DNA from: Bacteroidota bacterium
GTDB taxonomy: Bacteria > Bacteroidota > Bacteroidia > Flavobacteriales > Weeksellaceae
Length of the DNA: 25,726 nt
Direction of reading: 5' to 3'
Assembly: GCA_023420435.1 (NCBI GenBank)
Contig: JAEZWE010000108.1
Coordinates: forward strand, 1 to 25,726
Made by a program: the position numbers and the translations under genes. Below are positions 1-6,642 of this stretch, piece by piece (position 1 is the first letter of the stretch; every line of letters starts with the position of its first letter). The notes under the pieces were generated by a model. That model searched no databases. It was not told the origin of the DNA and saw only the letters and a program-made list of their open reading frames with translations.

Positions 1-1328
1 TTTCTAATGCTTCCAAAAATTCCGGAAACACTTGTTGAAAGGTTTTCGGCGCCTCCAAAAATATTTCTTTGGGTCAAATCTGCAGAAGGAGCCGCTGCAA
101 TACTTAAAAGTTGAGAATAATTGGCATCAGCAGCCAATTTTAATTCATATTTTGGAAGGGGTTTTAATAAATACAGAACATCTAAAATACTGTCATTTGG
201 AGCTGAAGTTCCACCTCTTCTTAAGGAATCTCGAGCTTTCAAAATACTGAAATTATTCATCGCCAAAATATTTCTTTTGGTGAGATCTAGATTTTTTTGC
301 TGATATAATGAATCAGGTGTTAAAATGATACTTCTCCATAAAGAACGGCTGGTATATTGATTATCAATTTTATGAAAACGAATGCCCCGTAAACTGTCCA
401 TTTCTGTATTGTGAGGAAAGTCGGATGTATTTTCTACAATAGCCACATCAATATTACCTATTGTGGTTTTTTTGTATGGAGAATCCAAAGAATCTTTATG
501 AATTTCCATGGTTAAAGGCACATTTTTTCTACTGTCCAAAGTATCAGCAGTAAAGAAAATTTCTTCGTTGGTGTTGTTGAAAGCGTAGTAACTTTTGCTT
601 TTCATTAAATCATTAATCCTTTTAATTTCTTTTTCCAAATCGGTTTGATCAAGAATTTGTTTTGATTTGATGATGGATTTGTTTAAACGTTCTTCATAAA
701 CCGCTTTTATGCCTTTATCAGGAATATTATAATAGTAGTCTTTAATATAAGTAGGATCTTTATGGGTAATTAAATAATTTACTTTCGCTTTTTTGGAGGC
801 AGAATCTAATTCTTGATTAAATTTTACGGAAGCATCCCAATATCCTCTGTAAACCATTCTTTTACGAATATTGGACGCACTTTGTTCGGTTTTACCTTGC
901 TCTAAAATTACGGGAGGATTTCCTATATTATGAAGAAAACGATCCACCAAAAGATTTCTACCAATGTCTTCAGACAAATTATATTTTACAAAAAGAGAAT
1001 CTCTTAAATCCTGATTTCTCATATTGCTGGGATACGTCATATATTCATTCAGCAAAGAATCGTATTTTGGATTGGCTGCATTGTACATCCATAAACCTAC
1101 AGGAAACAAGAAAATTGCTTTTTTGTTGGGTTTTTGCAAAACATAATCCGGAAGTTCGTCCTCGAAAAGTTTTCCATCTTCGTATTTGAAAGAATTTTTG
1201 ACTAGTAAATAATCGCCTTCAGGAACTTTTTTAGTGGTACTGCAAGCATACAGTAGGAGGATTGCGGTTGCGGATGAAAAAAATATATAATACTTTTGAA
1301 AATATTTCTTTAGATGCTTACAGCTCAT
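1..1328 (-). CDS. tamL: TamL: BamA/TamA-like outer-membrane lipoprotein (partial, C-terminus outside window)
   Basis: About 442 N-terminal codons are visible and stop-free; the C-terminal beta-barrel lies beyond the window start. The ATG at 1328-1326 opens a lipoprotein signal peptide: charged start (MSCKHLKK), hydrophobic stretch, then the lipobox LLYAC with the acylated cysteine around residue 30. The following stretch (VPEGDYLLVKNSF and later repeats of similar style) has the look of POTRA-type domains that precede an Omp85 barrel. In Bacteroidetes TamL replaces the classical TamA partner of TamB in outer-membrane biogenesis; the lipid anchor is characteristic. The last visible residues (about GGAENLSTSVSG) look like the first barrel strands. 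The gene is divergent from the RNA methyltransferase and the two 5' ends overlap by 15 bp. No other ATG or GTG fits the signal peptide, so the start is fairly firm. Family call is by motif recognition; a general BamA-family paralogue is the alternative. Confidence 0.85.
   Translation of the reverse strand, partial: MSCKHLKKYFQKYYIFFSSATAILLLYACSTTKKVPEGDYLLVKNSFKYEDGKLFEDELPDYVLQKPNKKAIFLFPVGLWMYNAANPKYDSLLNEYMTYPSNMRNQDLRDSLFVKYNLSEDIGRNLLVDRFLHNIGNPPVILEQGKTEQSASNIRKRMVYRGYWDASVKFNQELDSASKKAKVNYLITHKDPTYIKDYYYNIPDKGIKAVYEERLNKSIIKSKQILDQTDLEKEIKRINDLMKSKSYYAFNNTNEEIFFTADTLDSRKNVPLTMEIHKDSLDSPYKKTTIGNIDVAIVENTSDFPHNTEMDSLRGIRFHKIDNQYTSRSLWRSIILTPDSLYQQKNLDLTKRNILAMNNFSILKARDSLRRGGTSAPNDSILDVLYLLKPLPKYELKLAADANYSQLLSIAAAPSADLTQRNIFGGAENLSTSVSGIFGSIR
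1267..1298 (+). promoter_or_regulatory. Promoter of the SpoU methyltransferase gene, inside the tamL signal-peptide codons
   Basis: GTTG at 1267-1270 and TACTTTTG at 1291-1298 are separated by 20 nt, matching the Bacteroidetes -33/-7 pattern. The predicted transcription start is around 1302-1305, giving a leader of only about 10 nt before the ATG at 1314. The box lies inside the divergent tamL reading frame. Confidence 0.5.
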
Positions 1329-2042
1329 AAAATAAAAATTATTCGGTCTTTAGACAAAAAAAAGTTCAGGCAAAAATACAATTTGTTTTTGGTTGAGGGT
1401 AACAAAAATATTCGGGAACTAAAGGATTCCAGCTATAAAATTAAGGAAATATTCTCTATAGATCCTTCAGAATTGTCATTCTTAAAAACAGAAACACATT
1501 TAATTTCAGCAAATGAATTAAAAAAAATCAGCTTTTTGCAACATCCTAAGGATTCCGTGGCTTTGTGTGAGTTAAATGATGAAAATTTTGAAAAAGAAAC
1601 TCCGGTTCAAATAATTCTTGATGGAATCCAGGATCCGGGAAATTTGGGAACCATTATCAGATTGGCAGATTGGTTTGGAATTGAACAGATTATTTGTTCG
1701 GAAGATACGGCAGATTTTTATAATCCAAAGGTGATCCAAGCTACAATGGGTTCGTTTGTTAGAGTGAAAATTTTTTATAAAAACTTAGATTCTTTTCTCC
1801 AAAATTCTGAAAATATTAATTTGGGAACTGATATGGTTGGCGAAAATGTTTTTAAGTTTCAATTTCCCGAGAAACTGAATATTATTTTAGGAAATGAAGG
1901 AAACGGAATCCGCCCAGAAACAGAACAACTGATTCATCAAAAAATTACCATCCCCCGTTTTGGAAATTCTAAATCGACCGAAAGTTTGAATGTTTCCATG
2001 GCTGCAGGCATTGTGTTAGGACAAATTTTTGCAAAAAAATAA
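1314..2042 (+). CDS. TrmH/SpoU-family RNA 2'-O-methyltransferase
   Basis: A 242-residue SPOUT-class methyltransferase that would transfer a methyl group from S-adenosylmethionine to a ribose 2'-OH in tRNA or rRNA. The N-terminal part (residues 1-85, with KKKFRQKYNLFLVEGNK) is the substrate-binding domain typical of TrmH/RlmB-like proteins. The three SPOUT motifs that build the trefoil-knot cofactor site are present: NLGTIIR (110-116), ILGNEGNGI (191-199) and a third block with IPRFG and ESLNVSMAAGI (213-233). The asparagine of motif I, the glutamate of motif II and the serine/asparagine pair of motif III are all in place, so it should be active. The exact target nucleotide cannot be told from sequence. 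The start at 1314 places the conserved VEGNK at the usual distance. It overlaps the 5' end of divergent tamL and ends at a bidirectional terminator. Confidence 0.9.
   Translation: MLTAHKIKIIRSLDKKKFRQKYNLFLVEGNKNIRELKDSSYKIKEIFSIDPSELSFLKTETHLISANELKKISFLQHPKDSVALCELNDENFEKETPVQIILDGIQDPGNLGTIIRLADWFGIEQIICSEDTADFYNPKVIQATMGSFVRVKIFYKNLDSFLQNSENINLGTDMVGENVFKFQFPEKLNIILGNEGNGIRPETEQLIHQKITIPRFGNSKSTESLNVSMAAGIVLGQIFAKK
1371..1378 (-). promoter_or_regulatory. Possible -7 box for tamL inside the methyltransferase gene
   Basis: On the minus strand this reads TATTTTTG, a perfect TAnnTTTG box, about 43 nt upstream of the tamL ATG. A TTTG that could serve as the -33 element lies at 1403-1406, with a spacer of 24 nt, slightly longer than usual. 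AT-rich coding DNA produces such boxes by chance, so this is tentative. Confidence 0.35.
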
Positions 2043-2059
2043 CCGCTTTTTGGCGGTTT
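2041..2059. terminator. Bidirectional terminator between convergent genes
   Basis: Stem AACCGC (2041-2046) pairs with GCGGTT (2053-2058) around a 6-nt loop, with an A-run upstream and Ts downstream. It overlaps the methyltransferase stop codon and lies 3 bp from the stop of the convergent gene at 2062, so it probably serves both. Confidence 0.7.
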
Positions 2060-2061
2060 AA

Positions 2062-2559
2062 TTAGATCAGTTTTTCCATACTGGAAATGTTTTTTTTGGC
2101 TTGGTAATCTTCCAATTTTTCACGAATAAATTTAAGAATAAAAGGAGCCACATAAATTAAGGCTAAACCGATTAATTTTTGTTTCCAACTTCCACTTCTC
2201 ATATTTTTCTTGGCAAAGTTCGCTACCAAAGCAACAGTACCCATTTTTAAAACATCCTCAAAAGCACCTCCTTTTAAAGCGGTATCTGCAATTCCCAAAA
2301 CCGCATTTTTGCTGATGAATTTGTCTTTAATATTGGTAGTGATTTTTTTTAGAATTTCCTCTTTTTTGAGTACAGTGTGTGAATTGCCTTCTTCATCCAC
2401 CTCTTCTTTTAGAAATTTATCTGTAAAACCGTTCGTTATAACGCTTAAACTTTCTTTCGCACTGTCAAAAGTTAATAAACCTTCCATATCTGAAAGTTCT
2501 TTTTTCAATAGAGCTTTTTTGCGTTTCAACTCTTCTAAACTTTGGTATTGTACAGACAT
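2062..2559 (-). CDS. Unknown membrane-associated protein downstream of a YqjE-like gene
   Basis: I do not recognise a named family. The ATG at 2559-2557 (MSVQYQSLEELK) is chosen because it lies 1 nt beyond the stop of the upstream holin-fold gene; the longer frame from 2595 would overlap that gene by 35 nt. The resulting 165-residue protein has a charged, probably coiled-coil N-terminus (LEELKRKKALLKKELSDME, residues 8-26), a mixed central region, and one hydrophobic segment near residues 125-145 (KLIGLALIYVAPFILKFI) flanked by lysines. A peripheral or single-span inner-membrane protein is plausible. It is the last gene of a three-gene cluster with the YtxH and holin-fold proteins, a layout resembling E. 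coli YqjD-YqjE-YqjK, where the third product is also small and charged. Function is unknown. Confidence 0.75.
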   Translation of the reverse strand: MSVQYQSLEELKRKKALLKKELSDMEGLLTFDSAKESLSVITNGFTDKFLKEEVDEEGNSHTVLKKEEILKKITTNIKDKFISKNAVLGIADTALKGGAFEDVLKMGTVALVANFAKKNMRSGSWKQKLIGLALIYVAPFILKFIREKLEDYQAKKNISSMEKLI

Positions 2560-2560
2560 C

Positions 2561-2869
2561 TTATTTATGAATAAATTTAATAAATTGGTTGGCAAAATTA
2601 TTTCTTATTTTCTTGCCATTTATCATTAATAGGAAAAACACAATTAAATAGAAACCTGCAACTATTAAAATTCCATAAGCATAATTACCTAAATAAGAAC
2701 CAATTAAAAGACCAATGCCAATATTGATCATTAAAATAAAAAATGATAAAGCGGTAAAAATGGCCATTAAAAATAATAATTTACCAGCTGTGAAAGAGGA
2801 TTTTTCGGCTACCTCTAATTTTAAAAGATCAATTCTTTTTTCGGTATATTCTTTCAGTAAATCAATCAT
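2561..2869 (-). CDS. YqjE-like small membrane protein (phage holin superfamily fold, Holin_X type)
   Basis: A 102-residue protein. An amphipathic N-terminal helix (MIDLLKEYTEKRIDLLKLEVAEKSS, read from residues 1-25) is followed by two long hydrophobic segments, about 28-55 and 60-83, and a basic tail. This is the usual plan of the YqjE/DUF1469 proteins that databases place in a phage-holin superfamily. These are chromosomal housekeeping or stress proteins, not lysis holins, and nothing phage-like surrounds this copy. It is 1 nt upstream of the unknown 165-residue gene and about 95 nt downstream of the YtxH gene, with a hairpin terminator between. Function is not established; a role in the membrane with its two neighbours is an inference from gene order. 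Confidence 0.8.
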   Translation of the reverse strand: MIDLLKEYTEKRIDLLKLEVAEKSSFTAGKLLFLMAIFTALSFFILMINIGIGLLIGSYLGNYAYGILIVAGFYLIVFFLLMINGKKIRNNFANQFIKFIHK

Positions 2870-2910
2870 GAGAATAGATGATTAATAGTTGGTTTTCAAT
2901 CTTTAAATTT

Positions 2911-2938
2911 AAGAAAAAAGGAACAAAACGTTCCTTTT
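2911..2938 (-). terminator. Rho-independent terminator of the YtxH gene
   Basis: On the minus strand AAAAGGAAC (plus 2930-2938) pairs perfectly over 9 bp with GTTCCTTTT (plus 2916-2924) around a 5-nt loop, followed by a T-rich tract to 2911. It lies 27 nt beyond the YtxH stop and 42 nt before the holin-fold gene, so expression of the downstream pair is either by read-through or from its own promoter. Confidence 0.75.
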
Positions 2939-2964
2939 CTCTACTTTTCGATTTTTTAAATCTT

Positions 2965-3345
2965 TTACTTTAATGCATCCAATTCGGTTTCTACATCTTT
3001 TACCACTTCTGTAGTTTTTGCAATTGCCTGATCTTTGTAACGATCATAACCTTCTTTTACAGAATTGGCTACATTATTAGCGGTTTCTTTAAAAGTTGAA
3101 GATAAATTTCCGTACTGGTCTTTTACTTTTTCAGAAACTTGATGATATTGTTCTTTTACTTTTTCAGATGTTTTGGCATATTGATCTTTTGCTTGATCTT
3201 TTAAATCGTCTGCTTTTTCTTTAATTTTTCTACGGGTTTCTTTTCCTTCTTCTGGAGCATATAACATTCCTAAAACTACACCTGCTGCAGCACCTGCAAG
3301 CAAACCAGCTAAAACAGCACCTGCATTATTTCCTTTTTTTGACAT
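2965..3345 (-). CDS. YtxH-domain protein with six 11-residue repeats
   Basis: A 126-residue protein. Residues 8-30 form one glycine/alanine-rich membrane segment ending in MLYAPEEGKETR, the signature of the YtxH family (general-stress-type small membrane proteins). The remaining 95 residues are highly charged and predicted fully helical. Residues 60-125 split exactly into six contiguous 11-residue units (SEKVKEQYHQV, SEKVKDQYGNL, and so on), the periodicity seen in LEA-like and apolipoprotein-like amphipathic helices. The protein is probably anchored in the inner membrane with a long soluble helix. It heads the three-gene cluster with the YqjE-like protein and, by analogy with E. coli YqjD, may be stress or stationary-phase related; that is inference. 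Its promoter has a perfect palindrome over the -33 box. Confidence 0.85.
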   Translation of the reverse strand: MSKKGNNAGAVLAGLLAGAAAGVVLGMLYAPEEGKETRRKIKEKADDLKDQAKDQYAKTSEKVKEQYHQVSEKVKDQYGNLSSTFKETANNVANSVKEGYDRYKDQAIAKTTEVVKDVETELDALK

Positions 3346-3373
3346 TTTTTTGAATTTTTAAGTTGTTTATTTA

Positions 3374-3403
3374 TAAGTATAAAATTACAACTTTGGTACC
3401 AAA
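3374..3403 (-). promoter_or_regulatory. Candidate promoter of the YtxH gene with a palindrome over -33
   Basis: On the minus strand TTTG (3403-3400), an 18-nt spacer and TATACTTA (3381-3374; 6 of 8 match to TAnnTTTG) precede the ATG by about 29 nt. The perfect palindrome CTTTGGTACCAAAG (3391-3404) covers the -33 box. It could be an operator, or a weak terminator hairpin for the upstream cmk gene. Confidence 0.4.
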
Positions 3404-3429
3404 GAAATTTACATAATTATAATTTTTTG

Positions 3430-4104
3430 TTAAATCTCTTTAAGGTAGGAAAGCATTAAAAGGATCGTTTCTTCTTTATTCAATTTCGTATTATCAATTA
3501 AGATAGCATCATCCGGTTTTCGTAAGGGTGCAATTTCACGTTCGCTGTCGATTTTATCTCTGGAAATCAAATTTTCACGAACAGCACTGATGTCAGTTTT
3601 TATACCAAGAGATTCAAGTTCCAGAAATCTTCTTTTGGAACGCTCATCAACACTTGCCGTTAGAAAAAATTTGAAATCTGCATCCGGAAAAACAACCGTT
3701 CCTATATCTCTTCCGTCTAAAATGACGCCTTTGTTTTGGGCAATTTCTCTTTGTATATTCAGTAAAAAATTTCGAACTTCATATTGTTTTGCAATTTCAC
3801 TTACATGGTCTGAAACTTTATTTTCACGAATTTCTTTAGAAATATTTTTTCCGTTAAGAAACAGAATCAGTTCATGATCAATTTCTTTAAACTCCAGTTT
3901 TATATCCGATAATTTTTCAATTAAATTTGGAAAATTGATTTTTCCGTCTTTTCCCAAGCAGTTTTGTAAAGCGAAATGGGTAATTCCACGGTACAATGCA
4001 CCGGTATCTAAATGAAGGATTCCTAGTCTTTTGGCGATTTCCTTAGATATTGAACTTTTTCCGGTTGATGAATAACCGTCCACAGCAATTACGGGCTTTT
4101 TCAT
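3430..4104 (-). CDS. cmk: Cytidylate kinase
   Basis: A 224-residue (d)CMP kinase that phosphorylates CMP and dCMP with ATP in pyrimidine nucleotide supply. The P-loop is DGYSSTGKSS (residues 9-18), the variant common in Bacteroidetes. The substrate-binding region LDTGALYRG (about 32-40) is present, as are the conserved LDGRDIGTVVFPDADFKFFL block (about 128-147) and the later SRDKIDSERE-IAPLRKPDDAILID region that binds the nucleotide. Length is normal for the short bacterial type. It starts 35 nt downstream of porQ and is probably co-transcribed with it. Cytidylate kinase and UMP kinase (pyrH) here sit only 1.2 kb apart on opposite strands. Confidence 0.95.
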   Translation of the reverse strand: MKKPVIAVDGYSSTGKSSISKEIAKRLGILHLDTGALYRGITHFALQNCLGKDGKINFPNLIEKLSDIKLEFKEIDHELILFLNGKNISKEIRENKVSDHVSEIAKQYEVRNFLLNIQREIAQNKGVILDGRDIGTVVFPDADFKFFLTASVDERSKRRFLELESLGIKTDISAVRENLISRDKIDSEREIAPLRKPDDAILIDNTKLNKEETILLMLSYLKEI

Positions 4105-4139
4105 TTTTTTGAAAAAAACTTATACAGAATTAAATAAAA

Positions 4140-5135
4140 TTAAGGATCGAATCGGTTTCCGGAAAAATCTACAGAAACCCCGATAATATTCATATTAGCA
4201 GCATTATGATAACGAACATGGGCATAATCGAATTTGAATTTATCGAATTTCAAACCAAAACCTGCGGATAAACCGGAAAAACTTCGTTGTTCTAAAACCG
4301 CTAATTCATTTCCTCTTTTTACATTATATCCTAAACGAATGTTAAAGGATTTTTCTGGAAAAATTTCGGCTCCAAAAGAAAAGTGATCGAATATTTTTCT
4401 TGGTAATTTAACTTCTTGTCCATTATTATTATAAGGGGAAGAAATGTCAAATTGTTGTAAATCATGAACAGTAACAGTAAGGGCTGCCGGAAACTGCTTC
4501 ATGATTTTTGTATAACCAAAATCCACACGAAAAGGAAGTCTTTCTGTGTTTCCGTTGAAAGATTTTATTTGATATCCAAAATTTCTGGCAACTAAACCCA
4601 CCGTTTCTTTTGATTTCTTGAAATGATAAGAAACTCCAAAATTTCCGGAAACTGCCATTGAACTATAAGTATCGATGCTGGATGTGATGAAATTAACATT
4701 GGCACCAATGGTCCATTCCTCTTCAAACTGATACGCATAACCTGCGCCAAAAGAAGCGTCTAAAGCACCAAATTCACCACTGACAATTCCTGCTTCATCA
4801 GTTCTTGGCATTTTCCCGTAATCCATAAATCTGGCATTGACAGAAATAAAATGACCGTTTTCAAGATCTCTTGCATAATTGGCAGTTCCATAAGTTGAGC
4901 CTGCTAAATACATGGCTGCATTAACACCAACTTGGTTGTGCATATCAACATTAAGCAAAGCAGGATTTACCGCTGAGAAATTAACATCACTATCCTTTAT
5001 CGAAACAACATCTCCACCTAAAGCAGCTTGCCTCGCAGAAACAGGAATATTCAGAAACGGATATACATTGGTACCTGTTTGTGCAAGTCCCAACATGGAA
5101 GAAAGAATGCTGAAAGAAACAAAAAATTTTTTCAC
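4140..5135 (-). CDS. porQ: PorQ, type IX secretion system outer-membrane protein
   Basis: A PorV/FadL-like beta-barrel protein of the type IX secretion system, the Bacteroidetes pathway that exports C-terminal-domain proteins to the surface. The start is placed at the GTG at 5135-5133, giving 331 residues beginning MKKFFVSFSILSSMLGLAQ, a clean signal peptide. The longer frame begins at a TTG (5156) that is actually the end of a near-perfect -7 promoter box, so it should not be translated. The mature start (NVYPFLNIPVSARQAALGG) is the conserved PorQ/PorV N-terminus; many alternating hydrophobic strands and a C-terminal SGNRFDP follow. PorQ belongs with the PorU-PorZ-PorV attachment machinery at the outer membrane. 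It lies directly upstream of cmk. A related PorV-family paralogue cannot be fully excluded. Confidence 0.88.
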   Translation of the reverse strand: MKKFFVSFSILSSMLGLAQTGTNVYPFLNIPVSARQAALGGDVVSIKDSDVNFSAVNPALLNVDMHNQVGVNAAMYLAGSTYGTANYARDLENGHFISVNARFMDYGKMPRTDEAGIVSGEFGALDASFGAGYAYQFEEEWTIGANVNFITSSIDTYSSMAVSGNFGVSYHFKKSKETVGLVARNFGYQIKSFNGNTERLPFRVDFGYTKIMKQFPAALTVTVHDLQQFDISSPYNNNGQEVKLPRKIFDHFSFGAEIFPEKSFNIRLGYNVKRGNELAVLEQRSFSGLSAGFGLKFDKFKFDYAHVRYHNAANMNIIGVSVDFSGNRFDP

Positions 5136-5153
5136 GCGCAGTTGTATGTTATG

Positions 5154-5184
5154 CAAAAATAATCCTTTTTGAAAAGTATCAAAA
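5154..5184 (-). promoter_or_regulatory. Strong promoter of porQ-cmk
   Basis: On the minus strand TTTTG (5184-5180), an 18-nt spacer and TATTTTTG (5161-5154) match the Bacteroidetes -33/-7 consensus. Transcription should start near 5147-5150, about 12-15 nt before the GTG start codon. This is one of the best promoters in the window and it decides the porQ start. Confidence 0.65.
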
Positions 5185-5243
5185 TTTTTAGGAAATTATT
5201 TCACTAAAACTCAATTCTTTTAACGGAATTATTGGCATTTCAT

Positions 5244-5251
5244 TATATTTG
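5244..5251 (+). promoter_or_regulatory. -7 box of the pyrH-frr operon
   Basis: TATATTTG is a perfect TAnnTTTG box 44 nt upstream of the pyrH ATG. No good -33 element is seen at the normal distance (a TTGG lies too close, at 5232). The predicted leader contains a small hairpin, CTTCG-TAC-CGAAG, at 5270-5282. Confidence 0.45.
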
Positions 5252-5295
5252 CATAACAAAAAATTTAACCTTCGTACCGAAGAAATTCTGAAAAA

Positions 5296-6003
5296 ATGAA
5301 ATACAAACGAATCCTCCTGAAACTAAGTGGTGAAGCATTAATGGGAAACAGACAATATGGAATTGATAATGACAGACTTGTTGAATATGCTGAGGAAATT
5401 AAAAAAGTAACCGATAAAGGTTGTGAAGTAGCCATTGTTATTGGAGGTGGAAATATTTTCAGAGGATTAGCTGGAGCTGCAAAAGGAATGGACAGAGTTC
5501 AAGGTGATTATATGGGAATGTTAGCTACCGTTATTAACGGAATGGCCTTACAAGGCGCTTTGGAAGATGCAGGAATAAGAACCAGATTGCAAAGTGCTAT
5601 TGAAATGGACAAAGTTGCAGAACCGTTTATTAAAAGAAGAGCAGTAAGACATTTAGAAAAAGGAAGGGTCGTAATTTTTGGAGCAGGAACCGGAAATCCT
5701 TATTTTACAACCGATACAGCAGCTACTTTAAGAGCAATCGAAATTGGTGCAGATGTTATTTTAAAAGGAACTAGAGTAGATGGAATTTATGACAGCGATC
5801 CTGAAAAAAATTCCGGAGCCGTAAAATACAATTCTTTAACTTTTGAAGAAGTTTTTGAAAAAGATTTAAAAGTAATGGATATGACCGCTTTTACACTTTC
5901 TCACGAAAATAAACTTCCCATCATTGTTTTCGATATGAACAAAGAAGGAAATCTTCTGAAAATTGTAGAAGGAGAGAACGTAGGAACTTTAGTAAACCTT
6001 TAA
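5296..6003 (+). CDS. pyrH: UMP kinase
   Basis: A 235-residue bacterial UMP kinase of the amino-acid-kinase fold; it makes UDP from UMP and ATP and feeds all pyrimidine nucleotides. Conserved blocks are KLSGEAL (residues 9-15), VIGGGNIFRG (48-57), the DYMGMLATVINGMAL helix (71-85), FGAGTGNPYFTTDTAA (128-143), and KGTRVDGIYDSDP (157-169). These are the phosphate, UMP and ATP contacts. Length and all motifs are normal. It is followed 34 nt later by frr, the usual bacterial pairing, and probably shares its mRNA. Confidence 0.97.
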   Translation: MKYKRILLKLSGEALMGNRQYGIDNDRLVEYAEEIKKVTDKGCEVAIVIGGGNIFRGLAGAAKGMDRVQGDYMGMLATVINGMALQGALEDAGIRTRLQSAIEMDKVAEPFIKRRAVRHLEKGRVVIFGAGTGNPYFTTDTAATLRAIEIGADVILKGTRVDGIYDSDPEKNSGAVKYNSLTFEEVFEKDLKVMDMTAFTLSHENKLPIIVFDMNKEGNLLKIVEGENVGTLVNL

Positions 6004-6037
6004 AATTAATTGTAATAATTCAAACTTCACTTATATT

Positions 6038-6592
6038 ATGGAAGAATTAGATTTGATAAAATCGATGGTGAAACAGGAAATGGATGCCGCCATCAAACAT
6101 TTGGATCACGCTTTTCAGAAAATTCGTGCAGGAAGAGCTTCCACTTCAATGGTGCAAGATGTTATGGTAGAATATTATGGCGCAATGACACCTATAAATC
6201 AAGTAGCCAATGTTTCCGTTCCTGATGCGATGACAATTTCTATACAACCTTGGGACAGAACCGCTATTAATGCCATTGAAAAGGCAATCATTAATTCAAA
6301 TTTAGGTTTTGCACCGTCCAATAATGGAGATAACATTATTTTAAATGTTCCGCCTTTAACGGAAGAACGAAGAAAAGATTTAGCAAAACAGGCTAAAGCA
6401 GAATCGGAACAAACTAAAGTTACCATCCGAAACGCGAGACAAGACGGAATGAAAGAACTGAAAAAATTAGACGGTGTTTCTGAAGATATGATTAAAGATG
6501 TTGAAGGCGAAATTCAGGAGCTTACAGACCAATATGTAAAACTTTGTGATGAGCATCTGAAAGCCAAAGAAAATGACATTATGAAAGTATAA
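6038..6592 (+). CDS. frr: Ribosome recycling factor
   Basis: A 184-residue tRNA-shaped protein that, with EF-G, splits the post-termination ribosome. The KIRAGRAS motif (residues 28-35) and the domain II region MVEYYGAMTPINQVANV (about 43-59) are conserved, as are QPWDR (70-74), PPLTEERRKDLAKQAK (about 105-120) and the helical C-terminus ending in the three-helix bundle. Length is that of the family (about 185). It sits behind pyrH as in most bacteria and ends just before a strong hairpin terminator shared with the convergent lptF-type gene. Confidence 0.97.
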   Translation: MEELDLIKSMVKQEMDAAIKHLDHAFQKIRAGRASTSMVQDVMVEYYGAMTPINQVANVSVPDAMTISIQPWDRTAINAIEKAIINSNLGFAPSNNGDNIILNVPPLTEERRKDLAKQAKAESEQTKVTIRNARQDGMKELKKLDGVSEDMIKDVEGEIQELTDQYVKLCDEHLKAKENDIMKV

Positions 6593-6610
6593 TTTCATAA
6601 AATTTGAAAC

Positions 6611-6641
6611 AAAAAAACTTCGGAATTTCCGAAGTTTTTTT
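6611..6641. terminator. Bidirectional terminator between frr and the LptF/G gene
   Basis: AAAAAAACTTCGGA (6611-6624) pairs over 14 bp with TCCGAAGTTTTTTT (6628-6641). The A-tract on one side and T-tract on the other make it work in both directions; the stop of the convergent gene begins at 6643. Confidence 0.85.
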
Positions 6642-6642
6642 G

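Noticed and set aside
32..303. Two short plus-strand open frames (72 and 60 residues)
   Set aside because: They are antisense to tamL, whose minus-strand frame is open with clear protein features; the plus-strand peptides show none.
2210..2629. A 139-residue plus-strand open frame
   Set aside because: It is antisense to the 165-residue and holin-fold genes and is rich in Ser/Phe as expected of a shadow frame.
2561..2869. Phage holin as a sign of a prophage
   Set aside because: The protein is of the chromosomal YqjE-like kind; no lysin, capsid, integrase or att site is nearby.
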